A DNA stretch of 64,000 nucleotides from Hanleya hanleyi (lineage: Eukaryota > Mollusca > Polyplacophora > Lepidopleurida > Hanleyidae), in contig JAVTVY010019607.1 in NCBI GenBank assembly GCA_036873755.1, positions 1-64,000 of the forward strand, read 5' to 3'. A program made the translations under genes and the position numbers. Below, piece after piece: positions 1 to 13,869 of this stretch (position 1 is the stretch's first letter; the number at the start of each line of letters is the position of its first letter). The notes below the pieces were generated by a model that was given only the letters and a program-made list of their open reading frames with translations, searched no databases and was not told the DNA's origin.

Positions 1-3000
1 ATCTTTCTCAAATTTGGTACACCGGTTCCCCTTGGGGGTCTAGTTGTGCAAGATACCTTTTTTGGTCCGATTCGAAAATCCAATATGGCCACCAGGCAGC
101 CATCTTGGATTTCCCCATGAAACTTTGTTATCGCGATTTCTCAGGGACTACTTTATGGATCTTTCTCAAATTTGGTACACAGGTTCCCCTTGGGATCTAG
201 TTGTGCAAGATACCTTTTTTGGTCCGATTCGAAAATCCAAAATGGCCACCAGGCAGCCATCTTGGATTTCCCCATGAAACCTTGTTATCGCGATTTTTCA
301 GGAACTACGGCTTGGATCTTTCTCAAATTTGGTACACAGGTTTCCCTTGGGGTCTAGTTGTGCAACATACCTTTTCTGGTCCGATTCGAAAATCCAATAT
401 GGCCACCAGGCAGCCATCTTGGATTTCTCCATGAAACGTTATCGTCATTTCTCAGGAAGTACTGCATGGATCTTTCTCAAATTTGGTACACAGGTTCCCC
501 TTGGGGTCTAGTTGTGCAATATATCTTTTCTGATCCGATTCGAAAATCCAATATGGCCACCAGGCAGCCATCTTGGATTTCCCCATGAAACTTTGTTATC
601 GTCATTTCTCAGGAAGTACTGCATGGATCTTTCTCAAATTTGGTACACATTTTCCCCTTGGGGTCTAGTTGTGCAAGATACCTTTTCTGGTCCGATTCGA
701 AAATCCAATATGGCCACCAGGCAGCCATCTTGGGTTTCCCCATGAAACGTTGTTATCGCGATTACTCAGGAACTACTGCATGGATCATTCTCAGATTTGG
801 TACACAGGTTTCCCTTGGGGTCTAGTTGTGCAAGATACCTTTCCTGGTCCAATTCGAAAATCCAATATGGCCACCAGGCAGCCATCTTGAATTTCTCCAT
901 GAAACATTGTTAGCGTCATTTCTCAGGAAGTACTGCATGGATCTTTCTCAATGTTGGTACACAGGTTCCCCTTGGGGTCTAGTTGTGCAAGATATCTTTC
1001 TGGTCCAATTCGAAAACCCAATATGGCCACAAGGCAGCCATCTTGGATTTTCCCATGAAACCTTGTTATCGCGATTTCTCAGGAACTACGGCATGGATCT
1101 TTCTCAAATTTGGTAAACGGGTTCCCCTTGGGGTCTAGTTGTGCAAGGTACCTTTTCTGGTCCGAATCGATTCGAAAATCCAATATGGCCACAAGGCAGC
1201 CATCTTGGATTTCCCCATGAAATCCTTGTTAAAATCGTCATTGATCAGGAAGTACTGCATGGATCTTTCTCAAATTTGGTACACAGGTTCCCCTTGGGAT
1301 CTAGTTGTGCAAGGTCCTTTTTCGGTCCGAATCGAAAATCCAATATGGCCACAAGGCAGCCATCTTGGATTTCCCCATGAAATCTTGGCGATTTCTCAGG
1401 AAATACTGCATGGATCTTTCTCAAATTTGGTACACAGGTTCCCCTTGGGGTCTAGTTGTGCAAGATACCTTTTCTGGTCCGATTCGAAAATCCAATATGG
1501 CCACCAGGCAGCCATCTTGGATTTCCCCATGAAACCTTGTTATCGCGATTTCTCAGGAACTACTGCATGGATCTTTCTCAAATTTGGTACACAGGTTCCC
1601 CTTGGGGTCTAGTTGTGCAAGATACCTTTTCTGGTCCGATTCGAAAATCCAATATGGCCACCAGGCAGCCATCTTGGATTTCCCCATGAAACCTTGTTAT
1701 CGCGATTTCTCAGGAACTACTGAATGGATCTTTCTCAAATTTGGTACACAGGTTCCCCTTGGGGTCTAGTTGTGCAAGATACCTTTTCTGGTCCGATTCG
1801 AAAATCCAATATGGCCACCAGGCAGCCATCTTGGGTTTCCCCATGAAACGTTGTTATCGCGATTACTCAGGAACTACTGCATGGATCATTCTCAGATTTG
1901 GTACACAGGTTCGCCTTGGGGTCTAGTTGTGCATGATACCTTTCCTGGTCCAATTCGAAAATCCAATATGGCCACCAGGCAGCCATCTTGGATTTCTCCA
2001 TGAAACATTGTTATCGCCATTTCTCAGGAAGTACTGCATGGATCTTTCTCAAAGTTGGTACACAGGTTCCCCTTGGGGTCTAGTTGTGCAAGATATCTTT
2101 CTGGTCCAATTCGAAAAGCCAATATGGCCACAAGGCAGCCATCTTGGATTTTCCCATGAAACCTTGTTATCGCGATTTCTCAGGAACTACTTTATGGATC
2201 TTTCTCAAATTTGGTAAACAGGTTCCCCTTGGGATCTAGTTGTGCAAGATACATTTACTGGTCCGATTCGAAAATCCAATATGGCCACCAGGCAGCCATC
2301 TTGGATTTCCCCATGAAACCTTGTTATCGCGATTTCTCAGGAACTACTGCATGGATCTTTCTCAAATTTGGTACACAGGTTCCCCTTGGGGTCTAGTTGT
2401 GCAAGATACCTTTTCTGGTCCGATTCGAAAATCCAATATGGCCACCAGGCAGCCATCTTGGATTTCCCCATGAAACCTTGTTATCGCGATTTCTCAGGAA
2501 CTACGGCTTGGATCTTTCTCAAATTTGGTACACAGGTTCCCCTTGGGGTCTAGTTGTGCAAGATACCTTTTCTGGTCCAATTCGAACATCCAATATGGCC
2601 ACCAGGCAGCCATCTTGGATTTCTCCATGAAACGTTATCGTCATTTCTCAGGAAGTACTGCATGGATCTTTCTCAAATTTGGTACACAGGTTCCCCTTGA
2701 GGTCTAGTTGTGCAATATATCTTTTCTGATCCGATTCGAAAATCCAATATGGCCACCAGGCAGCCATCTTGGATTTCCCCATGAAACTTTGTTATCGTCA
2801 TTTCTCAGGAAGTACTGCATGGATCTTTCTCAAATTTGGTACACATTTTCCCCTTGGGGTCTAGTTCTGCAAGATACCTTTTCTGGTCCGATTCGAAAAT
2901 CCAATATGGCCACCAGGCAGCCATCTTGGGTTTCCCCATGAAACGTTGTTATCGCGAATACTCAGGAACTACTGAATGAATCATTCTCAGATTTGGTACA

Positions 3001-6000
3001 CAGGTTCGCCTTGGGGTCTAGTTGTGCATGATATCTTTTCTGGTCCAATTCGAAAATCCAATATGGCCACTAGGCAGCGATCTTGGATTTCTCCATGAAA
3101 CATTGTTATCGTCATTTCTCAGGAAGTACTGCATGGATCTTTCTCAAAGTTGGTACACAGGTTTCCCTTGGGGTCTAGTTGTGCAAGATACCTTTCTGGT
3201 CCAATTCGAAAACCCAATATGGCCACAAGGCAGCCATCTTGGATTTTCCCATGAAACCTTGTTATCGCGATTTCTCAGGAACTACTGCATGGATCTTTCT
3301 CAAATTTGGTACACAACTTCCCCTTGGGATCTAGTTGTGCAAGATACCTTTACTGGTCCGATTCGAAAATCCAATATGGCCACCAGGCAGCCATCTTGGA
3401 ATTCCCCATGAAACCTTGTTATCGCGATTGCTCAGGAACTACTGCATGGATCTTTCTCAAATTTGGTACACGGGTTCCCCTTGGGGTCTAGTTGTGCAAG
3501 ATACCTTTTCTGGTCCGATTCGAAAATCCAATATGGCCACAGGCAGCCATATTGGATTTCTCCATGAAACATTGTTATCGTCATTTCTCAGGAAGTACTG
3601 CATGGATCTTTCTCAAATTTGGTACACAGGTTCCCCCTTGGGGTCTAGTTGTGCAAGATACCTTTTCTGGTCCGATTCGAAAATCCAATATGGCCACAAG
3701 GCAGCCATCTTGGATTTCCCCATGAAACCTTGTTATCGCGATTTCTCAGAAAGTACTGCATGGATCTTTCTCAAATTTGGTACACAGGTTCCCCTTGGGG
3801 TCTAGTTGTGCAAGATACCTTTACTGGTCCGATTCGATAATCCAGTATGGCCACCAGGCAGTCATCTTGGATTTCCCCATGAAACCTTGTTATCGCGATT
3901 GCTCAGGAACTACTGCATGGATCTTTCTCAAATTTGGTACACGGGTTCCCCTTGGGGTCTAGTTGTGCAAGATACCTTTTCTGGTCCGATTCGAAAATCC
4001 AATATGGCCACCAGGCAGCCATATTGGATTTCTCCATGAAACATTGTTATCGTCATTTCTCAGGAAGTACTGCATGGATCTTTCTCAAATTTGATACACA
4101 GGTTCCCCCTTGGGGTCTAGTTGTGCAAGATACCTTTTCTGGTCCGATTCGAAAATCCACTATGGCCACAAGGCAGCCATCTTGGATTTCCCCATGAAAC
4201 CTTGTTATCGCGATTACTCAGGAACTACGGCTTGGATCTTTCTCAAATTTGGTACACAGGTTCCCCTTGGGGTCTAGTTGTGCAAGATACCTTTTCTGGT
4301 CCAATTCGAAAATCCAATATGGCCACCAGGCAGCCATCTTGGATTTCCCCATGAAACTTTGTTATCGTCATTTCTCAGGAAGTACTGCATGGATCTTTCT
4401 CAAATTTGGTACACATTTTCCCCTTGGGGTCTAGTTCTGCAAGATACCTTTTCTGGTCCGATTCGAAAATCCAATATGGCCACCAGGCAGCCATCTTGGG
4501 TTTCCCCATGAAACGTTGTTATCGCGAATACTCAGGAACTACTGAATGAATCATTCTCAGATTTGGTACACAGGTTCGCCTTGGGGTCTAGTTGTGCATG
4601 ATATCTTTTCTGGTCCAATTCGAAAATCCAATATGGCCACTAGGCAGCGATCTTGGATTTCTCCATGAAACATTGTTATCGTCATTTCTCAGGAAGTACT
4701 GCATGGATCTTTCTCAAAGTTGGTACACAGGTTTCCCTTGGGGTCTAGTTGTGCAAGATACCTTTCTGGTCCAATTCGAAAACCCAATATGGCCACAAGG
4801 CAGCCATCTTGGATTTTCCCATGAAACCTTGTTATCGTGATTTCTCAGGAACTACTGCATGGATCTTTCTCAAATTTGGTACACAGGTTCCCCTTGGGAT
4901 CTAGTTGTGCAAGATACATTTACTGGTCCGATTCGAAAATCCAATATGGCCACCAGGCAGCCATCTTGGATTTCCCCATGAAACCTTGTTATCGCGATTG
5001 CTCAGGAACTACTGCATGGATCTTTCTCAAATTTGGTACACAGGTTCCCCTTGGGGTCTAGTTGTGCAAGGTACCTTTTCTGGTCCGATTCGAAAATCCA
5101 ATATGGCCACCAGGCAGCCATATTGGATTTCTCCATAAAACATTGTTATCGTCATTTCTCAGGAAGTGCTGCATGGATCTTTCTCAAATTTTGTAAACAG
5201 GTTCCCCTTGGGATCTAGTTGTGCAAGATACATTTACTGGTCCGATTCGAAAATCCAATATGGCCACCAGGCAGCCATCTTGGATTTCCCCATGAAACCT
5301 TGTTATCGCGATTGCTCAGGAACTACTGCATGGATCTTTCTCAAATTTGGTACACAGGTTCCCCTTGGGGTCTAGTTGTGCAAGGTACCTTTTCTGGTCC
5401 GATTCGAAAATCCAATATGGCCACCAGGCAGCCATATTGGATTTCTCCATAAAACATTGTTATCGTCATTTCTCAGGAAGTGCTGCATGGATCTTTCTCA
5501 AATTTGGTACACAGGTTCCCCCTTGGGGTCTAGTTGTGCAAGATACCTTTTCTGGTCCGGTTCGAAAATCCAATATGGCCACAAGGCAGCCATCTTGGAT
5601 TTCCCCATGAAACCTTGTTATTGCGATTTCTCAGGAAGTACTGCATGGATCTTTCTCAAATGTGGTACACAGGTTCCCCTTGGGGTCTAGTTGTGCAAGA
5701 TACCTTTTTTTGGTCCGATTCGAAAATCCAAAATGGCCACCAGGCAGCCATCTTGGATTTCCCCATGAAACCTTGTTATCGCGATTTCTCAGGAACTACG
5801 GCTTGGATCTTTCTCAAATTTGGCACACAGGTTCCCCTTGGGGTCTAGTTGTGCAAGATACCTTTTCTGGTCCAAATCGAAAATCCAATATGGCCACCAG
5901 GCAGCCATCTTGGATTTCTCCATGAAACGTTATCGTCATTTCTCAGGAAGTACTGCATGGATCTTTCTCAAATTTGGTACACATTTTCCCCTTGGGGTCT

Positions 6001-8345
6001 AGTTCTGCAAGATACCTTTTCTGGTCCGATTCGAAAATCCAATATGGCCACCAGGCAGCCATCTTGGGTTTCCCCATGAAACGTTGTTATCGCGAATACT
6101 CAGGAACTACTGAATGAATCATTCTCAGATTTGGTACACAGGTTCGCCTTGGGGTCTAGTTGTGCATGATATCTTTTCTGGTCCAATTCGAAAATCCAAT
6201 ATGGCCACTAGGCAGCGATCTTGGATTTCTCCATGAAACATTGTTATCGTCATTTCTCAGGAAGTACTGCATGGATCTTTCTCAAAGTTGGTACACAGGT
6301 TTCCCTTGGGGCCTAGTTGTGCAAGATACCTTTCTGGTCCAATTCGAAAACCCAATATGGCCACAAGGCAGCCATCTTGGATTTTCCCATGAAACCTTGT
6401 TATCGCGATTTCTCAGGAACTACTGCATGGATCTTTCTCAAATTTGGTACACAACTTCCCCTTGGGATCTAGTTGTGCAAGATACCTTTACTGGTCCGAT
6501 TCGAAAATCCAATATGGCCACCAGGCAGCCATCTTGGATTTCCCCATGAAACCTTGTTATCGCGATTGCTCAGGAACTACTGCATGGATCTTTCTCAAAT
6601 TTGGTACACGGGTTCCCCTTGGGGTCTAGTTGTGCAAGATACCTTTTCTGGTCCGATTCGAAAATCCAATATGGCCACCAGGCAGCCATATTGGATTTCT
6701 CCATGAAACATTGCTATCGTCATTTCTCAGGAAGTACTGCATGGATCTTTCTCAAATTTGGTACACAGGTTCCCCCCTTGGGGTCTAGTTGTGCAAGATA
6801 CCTTTTCTGGTCCGATTCGAAAATCCAATATGGCCACAAGGCAGCCATCTTGGATTTCCCCATGAAATCTTGTTATCGCGATTTCTCAGAAAGTACTGCA
6901 TGGATCTTTCTCAAATTTGGTACACAGGTTCCCCTTGGGGTCTAGTTGTGCAAGATACCTTTACTGGTCCGATTCGATAATCCAGTATGGCCACCAGGCA
7001 GTCATCTTGGATTTCCCCATGAAACCTTGTTATTGCGATTGCTCAGGAACTACTGCATGGAACTTTCTCAAATTTGGTACACGGGTTCCCCTTGGGGTCT
7101 AGTTGTGCAAGATACCTTTTCTGGTCCGATTCGAAAATCCAATATGGCCACCAGGCAGCCATATTGGATTCTCCATGAAACATTGTTATCGTCATTTCTC
7201 AGGAAGTACTGCATGGATCTTTCTCAAATTTGATACACAGGTTCCCCCTTGGGGTCTAGTTGTGCAAGATACCTTTTCTGGTCCGATTCGAAAATCCGCT
7301 ATGGCCACAAGGCAGCCATCTTGGATTTCCCCATGAAACCTTGTTATCGCGATTTCTCAGGAAGTACTGCATGGATCTTTCTCAAATTTGGTACACAGGT
7401 TCCCCTTGGGGTCTAGTTGTGCAAGGTACCTTTTTCGGTCCGATTCGAAAATCCAATATGGCCAGCAGGCAGCCATCTTGGATTTCCCCATGAAACCTTG
7501 TTATCGCGATTTCTCAGGAACTACTGCATGGATCTTTCTCAAATTTGGTACACAGGTTCCCCCCTTGGGGTCTAGTTGTGCAAGATACCTTTTCTGGTCC
7601 GATTCGAAAATCCAATATGGCCACAAGGCAGCGATCTTGGATTTCCCCATGAAACCTTGTTATCGCGATTTCTCAGGAACTACTGCATGGATCTTTCTCA
7701 AATTTGGTACACAGGTTCCCCTTAGGGTCTAGTTGTGCAAGATACCTTTTTTGGTCCGATTCGAAAATCCAATATGGCCACCAGGCAGCCATCTTGGATT
7801 TCCCCATGAAATCTTGTTATCGCGATTTCTCAGAAACTACTGCATGGATCTTTCTCAAATTTGGTACACGGGTTCCCCTTGGGGTCTAGTTGTGCAAGAT
7901 ACCTTTTCTGGTCCGATTCGAAAATCCAATATGGCCACCAGGCAGCCATCTTGGATTTCTCCATGAAACATTGTTATCGTCATTTCTCAGGAAGTACTGC
8001 ATGGATCTTTCTCAAATTTGGTACACAGGTTCCCCCTTGGGGTCTAGTTGTGCAAGATACCTTTTCTGGTCCGATTCGAAAATCCAATATGGCCACAAGG
8101 CAGCCATCTTGGATTTCCCCATGAAACCTTGTTATCGCGATTTCTCAGGAACTACTGCATGGATCTTTCTCAAATTTGGTACACAGGTTCCCCTTGGGGT
8201 CTAGTTGTGCAAGATACCTTTTCTGGTCCAATTCGAAAATCCAATATGGCCACCAGGCAGCCATCTTGGATTTCCCCATGAAACCTTGTTATCGCGATTT
8301 CTCAGGAACTACTGCATGGATCTTTCTCAAATTTGGTACACATTT
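1..8345 (+). repeat. 157-bp satellite array, about 53 monomers
   Basis: Head-to-tail monomers of 157 bp, with occasional 154-158 bp variants, fill the window from its first base, so the array continues to the left. Each monomer carries, in order, CTCAAATTTGGTACACAGG, CCCCTTGGGGTCTAGTTGTG, GATTCGAAAATCCAATATGG, CAGCCATCTTGGATTTC and TTATCGCGATTTCTCAGG. Because 157 is not a multiple of 3, the frame rotates at each monomer, and the many 60-160 codon ORFs here are by-products of the repeat. Sequence variants recur at multiples of the unit length, showing higher-order structure. The array stops abruptly in the middle of a monomer near 8345. Bivalves have 150-170 bp satellites (for example the BIV160 family), but I cannot test relatedness here. 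Confidence 0.97.
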
Positions 8346-8704
8346 TGTCATCATACACCAATGATGACACGTGCAAAAAATTAATAAAAAAAAAAATACT
8401 ACAAAACGAAGGCGAAGGATCCTCTGTACATGTACATTCACTTTCAGATTAACTTTGCTCATTTCTCTTGTATTATAACAACCGACATAAGTTCAGTTTC
8501 TAGATATCTTGAAATTCCTGAAACTTAGATTATATCTTGGTGTTTTTCAGTGTCCCTTTTTCGATCTTTTTCGATCAGATTTGAAATTCTGTAAACAAAA
8601 TTACAAATCAATCATTTGTTCTAGTAACAATGGACAAAAAGATCCTCTTGTCATTAGCTTACAATTATCGGACAATGGTGGGCGCCAAGATCCTTAAGGA
8701 TCTC
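8346..8704. other. Short unique spacer between two satellites
   Basis: AT-rich non-repetitive DNA with an A-tract at about 8388 and a short palindrome, GTCATCATACACCAATGATGAC with a small loop, at the satellite edge. The reading frame at 8509-8697 looks like chance. No gene is visible. Confidence 0.6.
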
Positions 8705-11700
8705 TCGTTATACATGTATAGATAAGTGACGTTTCCATAAATGTATAGTGATGTTTTATAGATATATATTTATGCAATGTTTTTATGAGATGATCAGTGC
8801 CACAGACATGAGTATCACCTGTATAGATAAGTAATATTTTCATACATCTATGGACAAGTGATGTTTTCATAGATGTATAGATAGGTGATGTTTTCAGACA
8901 TATATATAGGTGACGTTTTCATTCATGTATAGATAAGTGATGTTTTCATACATGTACAGATAAGTGATGTTTTCATACATGTATAGATAAGTCATATTTT
9001 CATACATCCATAAACTAGTGATGTTTTCATAAATGTATAGGTAGGTGATGTTTTCAGACATAGATATATGTCACGTTTTCATTCATGTATAGATAAGTGA
9101 TGTTTTCATACATGTATAGATAAGTCATATTTTCATACATCTATAAACAAGTGATGTTTTCATAAATGTATATGTAGGTGATGTTTTCAGACATAGATAT
9201 AGGTGACGTTTTCATTCATGTATAGATAAGTGATGTTTTCATACATGTATAGATAAGTCATATTTTCATACATCTATAAACAAGTGATGTTTTCATAAAT
9301 GTATAGATAGGTGATGTTTTCAGACATAGATATAGGTGCCTTTTTCATTCATGTATAGATAAGTGATGTTTTCGTAAATGTATAGATAAGTGATGTTTTC
9401 ATACATGTATAGATAAGTCATATTTTCATACATCTAGAAACAAGTGATGTTTTCATAAATGTATAGGTAGGTGATGTTTTCAGACATAGATATAGGTGCC
9501 TTTTTCATTCATGTATAGATAAGTGATGTTTTCATACATCTATAGATAAGTGATGTTTTCATACGTGTATAGATACGTGATGTTTATATATATGTGTAGA
9601 TAGGTGATGTTTTCATACATGTATAGAAAGGTGATGTATTAGATATGTGATGATTCCATTCATAAATAGATAAGTGATGTTTTTATACATGTATAGATAA
9701 GTGACGTTTCCATAAATGTATAGTGATGCTTTATAGATATATATTTATGCAATGTTTTTATGAGATGATCAGTGCCACAGACATGAGTATCACCTGTATA
9801 GATAAGTAATATTTTCATACATCTATGGACAAGTGATGTTTTTCATAGATGTATAGATAGGAATGATGTTTTTCAGACATATAGGTAGTAGTTTTGCTAC
9901 CCATTCATGTATAGATAAGTGATGTTTTCATACATGTACAGATAAGTGATGTTTTCATACATGTATAGATAAGTCATATTTTCATACATCTATATACTAG
10001 TGATGTTTTCATAAATGTATAAGAGTAGGTGATGGAGAACTTACAGGAACATAGATATAGGTTACGTTTTCATTCATGTATAGATAAGTGATGTTTTCAT
10101 ACATGTATAGATAAGTCATATTTTCATACATCTATAAACAAGTGATGTTTTCATAAATGTATAGGTAGGTGATGTTTTCAGATATAGACATAGGTGACGT
10201 TTTCATTCATGTATAGATAAGTGATGTTTTCATACATGTATAGATAAGTGATGTTTTCATACATGTATAGATAAGTCATATTTTCATACATCTAGAAACA
10301 GGTGATGTTTTCATAAATGTATAGGTAGGTGATGTTTTCAGACATAGATATAGGTGACGTTTTCTTTCATGTATAGATAAGTGATGTTTTCATAAATGTA
10401 TAGATAAGTGATGTTTATATATATGTGTAGCTAGGTGATGTTTTCATACATGTATAGAAAGGTGATGTATTAGATATGTGATGATTCCATTCATAAATAG
10501 ATAAGTGATGTTTTTATACATGTATAGATAAGTGACGTTTCCATAAATGTATAGTGATGTTTTATAGATATATATTTATGCAATGTTTTTATGAGATGAT
10601 CAGTGTCACAGATGTCACAGACATGAGTATCACCTGTATAGATAAGTAATATTTTCATACATCTATGGACAAGTGATATTTTGATAGATGTATAGATAGG
10701 TGATGTTTTCATTCATGTATAGATAAGTGATGTTTTCATACATGTACAGATAAGTGATGTTTTCATACATGTATAGATAAGTCATATTTTCATACATCTA
10801 TAAACAAGTGATGTTTTCATTAATGTATATGTAAGTGATGTTTTCAGACATAGATATAGGTGACGTTTTCATTCATGTATAGATAAGTGATGTTTTCATA
10901 AATTTATAGATAATTGATGTTTTCATACATGTATAGATAAGTCATATTTTCATACATCTAGAAGCAGGTGATGTTTTCATAAATGTATAGGTAGGTGATG
11001 TTTTCAGACATAGATATAGGTGACGTTTTCTTTCATATATAGATAAGTGATGTTTTCATAAATTTATAGATAAGTGATGTTTATATATATGTGTAGATAG
11101 GTGATGTTTTCATACATGTATAGAAAGGTGATGTATTAGATATGTGATGATTCCATTCATAAATAGATAAGTGATGTTTTTATACATGTATAGATAAATG
11201 ACGTTTCCATAAATGTATAGTGATGTTTTATAGATATATATTTATGCAATGTTTTTATGAGATGATCAGTGTCACAGACATGAGTATCACCTGTATAGAT
11301 AAGAAATATTTTCATACATCTATGGACAAGTGATGTTTTCATAGATGTATAGATAGGCGATGTTTTCAGACATATATATAGGTGACGTTTTCATTCATGT
11401 ATAGATAAGTGATGTTTTCATACATGTACAGATAAGTGATGTTTTCATACATGTATAGATAAGTCATATTTTCATACATCTATAAACTAGTGATGTTTTC
11501 ATAAATGTATAGGTAGGTGATGTTTTCAGACATAGATATATGTTACGTTTTCATTCATGTATGTGCTGTTTTCATACATGTATAGATAAGTGATGTTCTC
11601 ATACATGTACAGATAAGTGATGTTTTCATACATGTATAGATAAGTCATATTTTCATACATCTAGAAACAGGTGATGTTTCCATAAATGTATAGGTAGGTG

Positions 11701-12745
11701 ATGTTTTCAGACATAGATATAGGTGACGTTTTCATTCATGTATAGATAAGTGATGTTTTCATACATGTATAGATAAGTGATGTTTTCATACATGTATAGA
11801 TGTCATATTTTCATACATCTATAGACAAGTGATGTTTTCATAAATGTATAGGTAGGTGATGTTTCCAGACATAGATATAGGGGACGTTTTCATTCATGTA
11901 TAGATAAGTGATGTTTTCATACATGTACAGATAAGTGATGTTTTCATACATGTATAGGTAGGTGATGTTTTCATACATGTATAGATAAGTGATGTTTACA
12001 TACAAATATAGATAGGTGACGTTTCCATAAATGTATCGATAGGGGATGTTTTCATACAAGTATATATATAGATGCTGTTTCAGTACATGTATAGATAAGT
12101 GATGTTTTCATACATGTATCGATAGGTGATGTTTTCATACATGTATAGATAAGTGATGTTTACATACATATAAATAGGTGACGTTTTCATTCATGTATAG
12201 ATAAGTGATGTTTTCATACATGTATAAAAAGGTGATGTATTAGATCTGTGATGTTTTCATACATGTACATATAAGCGATGTTTACATACATGTATAGATA
12301 GGTGACATTTCCATAAATGTATCGATGTTTTCATACAAGTATAGATAGGTGTGTTTCAGTACATGTATAGATAAGTGATGTTTTCGTACATGTATAGATA
12401 GGTGATGTTTTCATACATGTATAGATAAGTCACGTTTTCATACATGTATAGATAGGTGATGTTTTCAGACATATAAATAGGTGATGTGTTCATTCGTATA
12501 TAGTTAAGTGATGTTTTTGTACAGGAACATGTACAGATAGGTGATGTTTTATAGACATACATTTATGCGATAATTTTTATAAGAAGATCAGTGTCACAAG
12601 CAAGAGTACCGCCTGTATAGATAGGTGATGTTTTCGTACATATATAGGTAAGTGATGTTTTTATACATCTATAGATAGGTGATGTTTTATAGATATATAT
12701 TTATGCGATGTTTCTATAAGATGATCAGTGTCACAAACATGAGTA
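8705..12745 (+). repeat. Minisatellite, ~27-bp unit with embedded higher-order blocks
   Basis: About 4 kb of head-to-tail units close to GATAAGTGATGTTTTCATAC plus ATGTATA, 26-28 bp long. Recurrent unit subtypes (GTCATATTTTC, GTGACGTTTTCATTC, GATGTTTTCAGACATAG) follow one another in a repeated order. A longer non-canonical block, containing TTTATGCAATGTTTTTATGA and then GATGATCAGTG and ATGAGTATCACC, recurs near 8790, 9763, 10592, 11254, 12588 and 12722, so the array grew by duplicating segments of several hundred bases. The minus-strand ORFs reading as repeated YMYENIT are by-products. Confidence 0.95.
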
Positions 12746-13869
12746 CCACCTTGTCCTCTTCATCTGTGCTGATAACAGTCATTCGCAATATGAGGGACAA
12801 GATATATGATCCACGACTGCCTATTGAATCTGACGTCTTGAAAATGTTATACGACTGCGACAGAATGTCCCATGCTAGTTGATTTCAATATAAAGCTTTC
12901 AAGGCGCTTATATAATATGTGAACAATTCTCATTACTTGGGTTTAGAGCTAAGGATCAAACTTAACATAAAACTATAGTGTGAACTATATATCATCCAAA
13001 CTAGTACGTATCCATGGAAATCAAAATTAATATACAAGAAAATCGGCCTCCAGGCATGGAATATATGAATTAATAATTCAATTAAGTTGTGTATCGTATT
13101 CGAGAAGGAAACGAATATCATTCGCATCCTTTTTTATTCCTTTTATAGACAATGAATCATAGCTAGGATTTAGTAAACGCCGTGCGTCTGAATCCCACAG
13201 ATACAGGAAATGACGTGGGCATATATGGCAGACCAGAAGATCCAAACTTCTCATGTTTACACAGAAGAACTGGGCGGTCATTCCGTCATCTAAACTATCA
13301 AATACATGAAAGACAAAGGGGTATATATGGAAGACGATAGGGGCCACTCGCGTTCTCGTCCTGTGAATACAATGGGTTCATAACGCGAGAATGTAACGCA
13401 AGAACAATCTAGCGTTCTCGCCCTGTGGAAAACGATACCATTTGCTTTTTCCCCATAGATATTTCTCTCTAGATTTTATGAAATTATATTTCTGTGTTCC
13501 CTGCGATACATGTGCCGTCTTGGATTATTTCCTATCCTAAGTTTCCCCTGAGACAGATTCGTCACATTGATCTTATTATCAGAGTATTTTCCACATTACG
13601 GTAAATCGCTGAAGATTTGGAGATTTATTTAGCTGTTTGCATCATTTTTCTCTCGTAGTTTTTTTGGAGATTTCGATTTGAAGCCCATGAGCCAAATTTG
13701 TTACACAGCAACCGGCACCCATTTTAAAAATCTACATCTACCATAGCTGGTGATGCTGCTGTGGGGGACGTGGACGTCTATGGTCGATTATTTTGGTAGA
13801 TGATATCCCAAAAATGAGATTCAATATCGTCATCATTATCGACTTACTGTCCGGACAAGATCTACTTAA
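12746..13869. other. Unique AT-rich DNA, no gene recognised
   Basis: No splice-bounded coding exon is recognisable. A plus-strand frame leaves the minisatellite and continues to 12882, and a minus-strand frame runs 13078-13347; neither resembles a family I know. A short duplicated phrase, GCGTTCTCG(T/C)CCTGTG, occurs at about 13351 and 13412. Confidence 0.5.

Noticed and set aside
1..8345. tRNA-like internal promoter in the satellite (TTGGGGTCTAGTTGTGC and GATTCGAAAATCC at about tRNA spacing)
   Set aside because: Both boxes deviate from the A and B consensus in conserved positions and spacing inside the boxes, and no cloverleaf can be drawn.
1..8364. Dozens of overlapping plus-strand ORFs of 60-157 codons
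   Set aside because: All are translations of the same 157-bp monomer in rotating frames; the unit length not divisible by 3 and the absence of any domain argue against coding.
11838..12562. Minus-strand YMYENIT-type repetitive proteins
   Set aside because: They are direct translations of the 27-bp minisatellite, without a start context or flanking exons.
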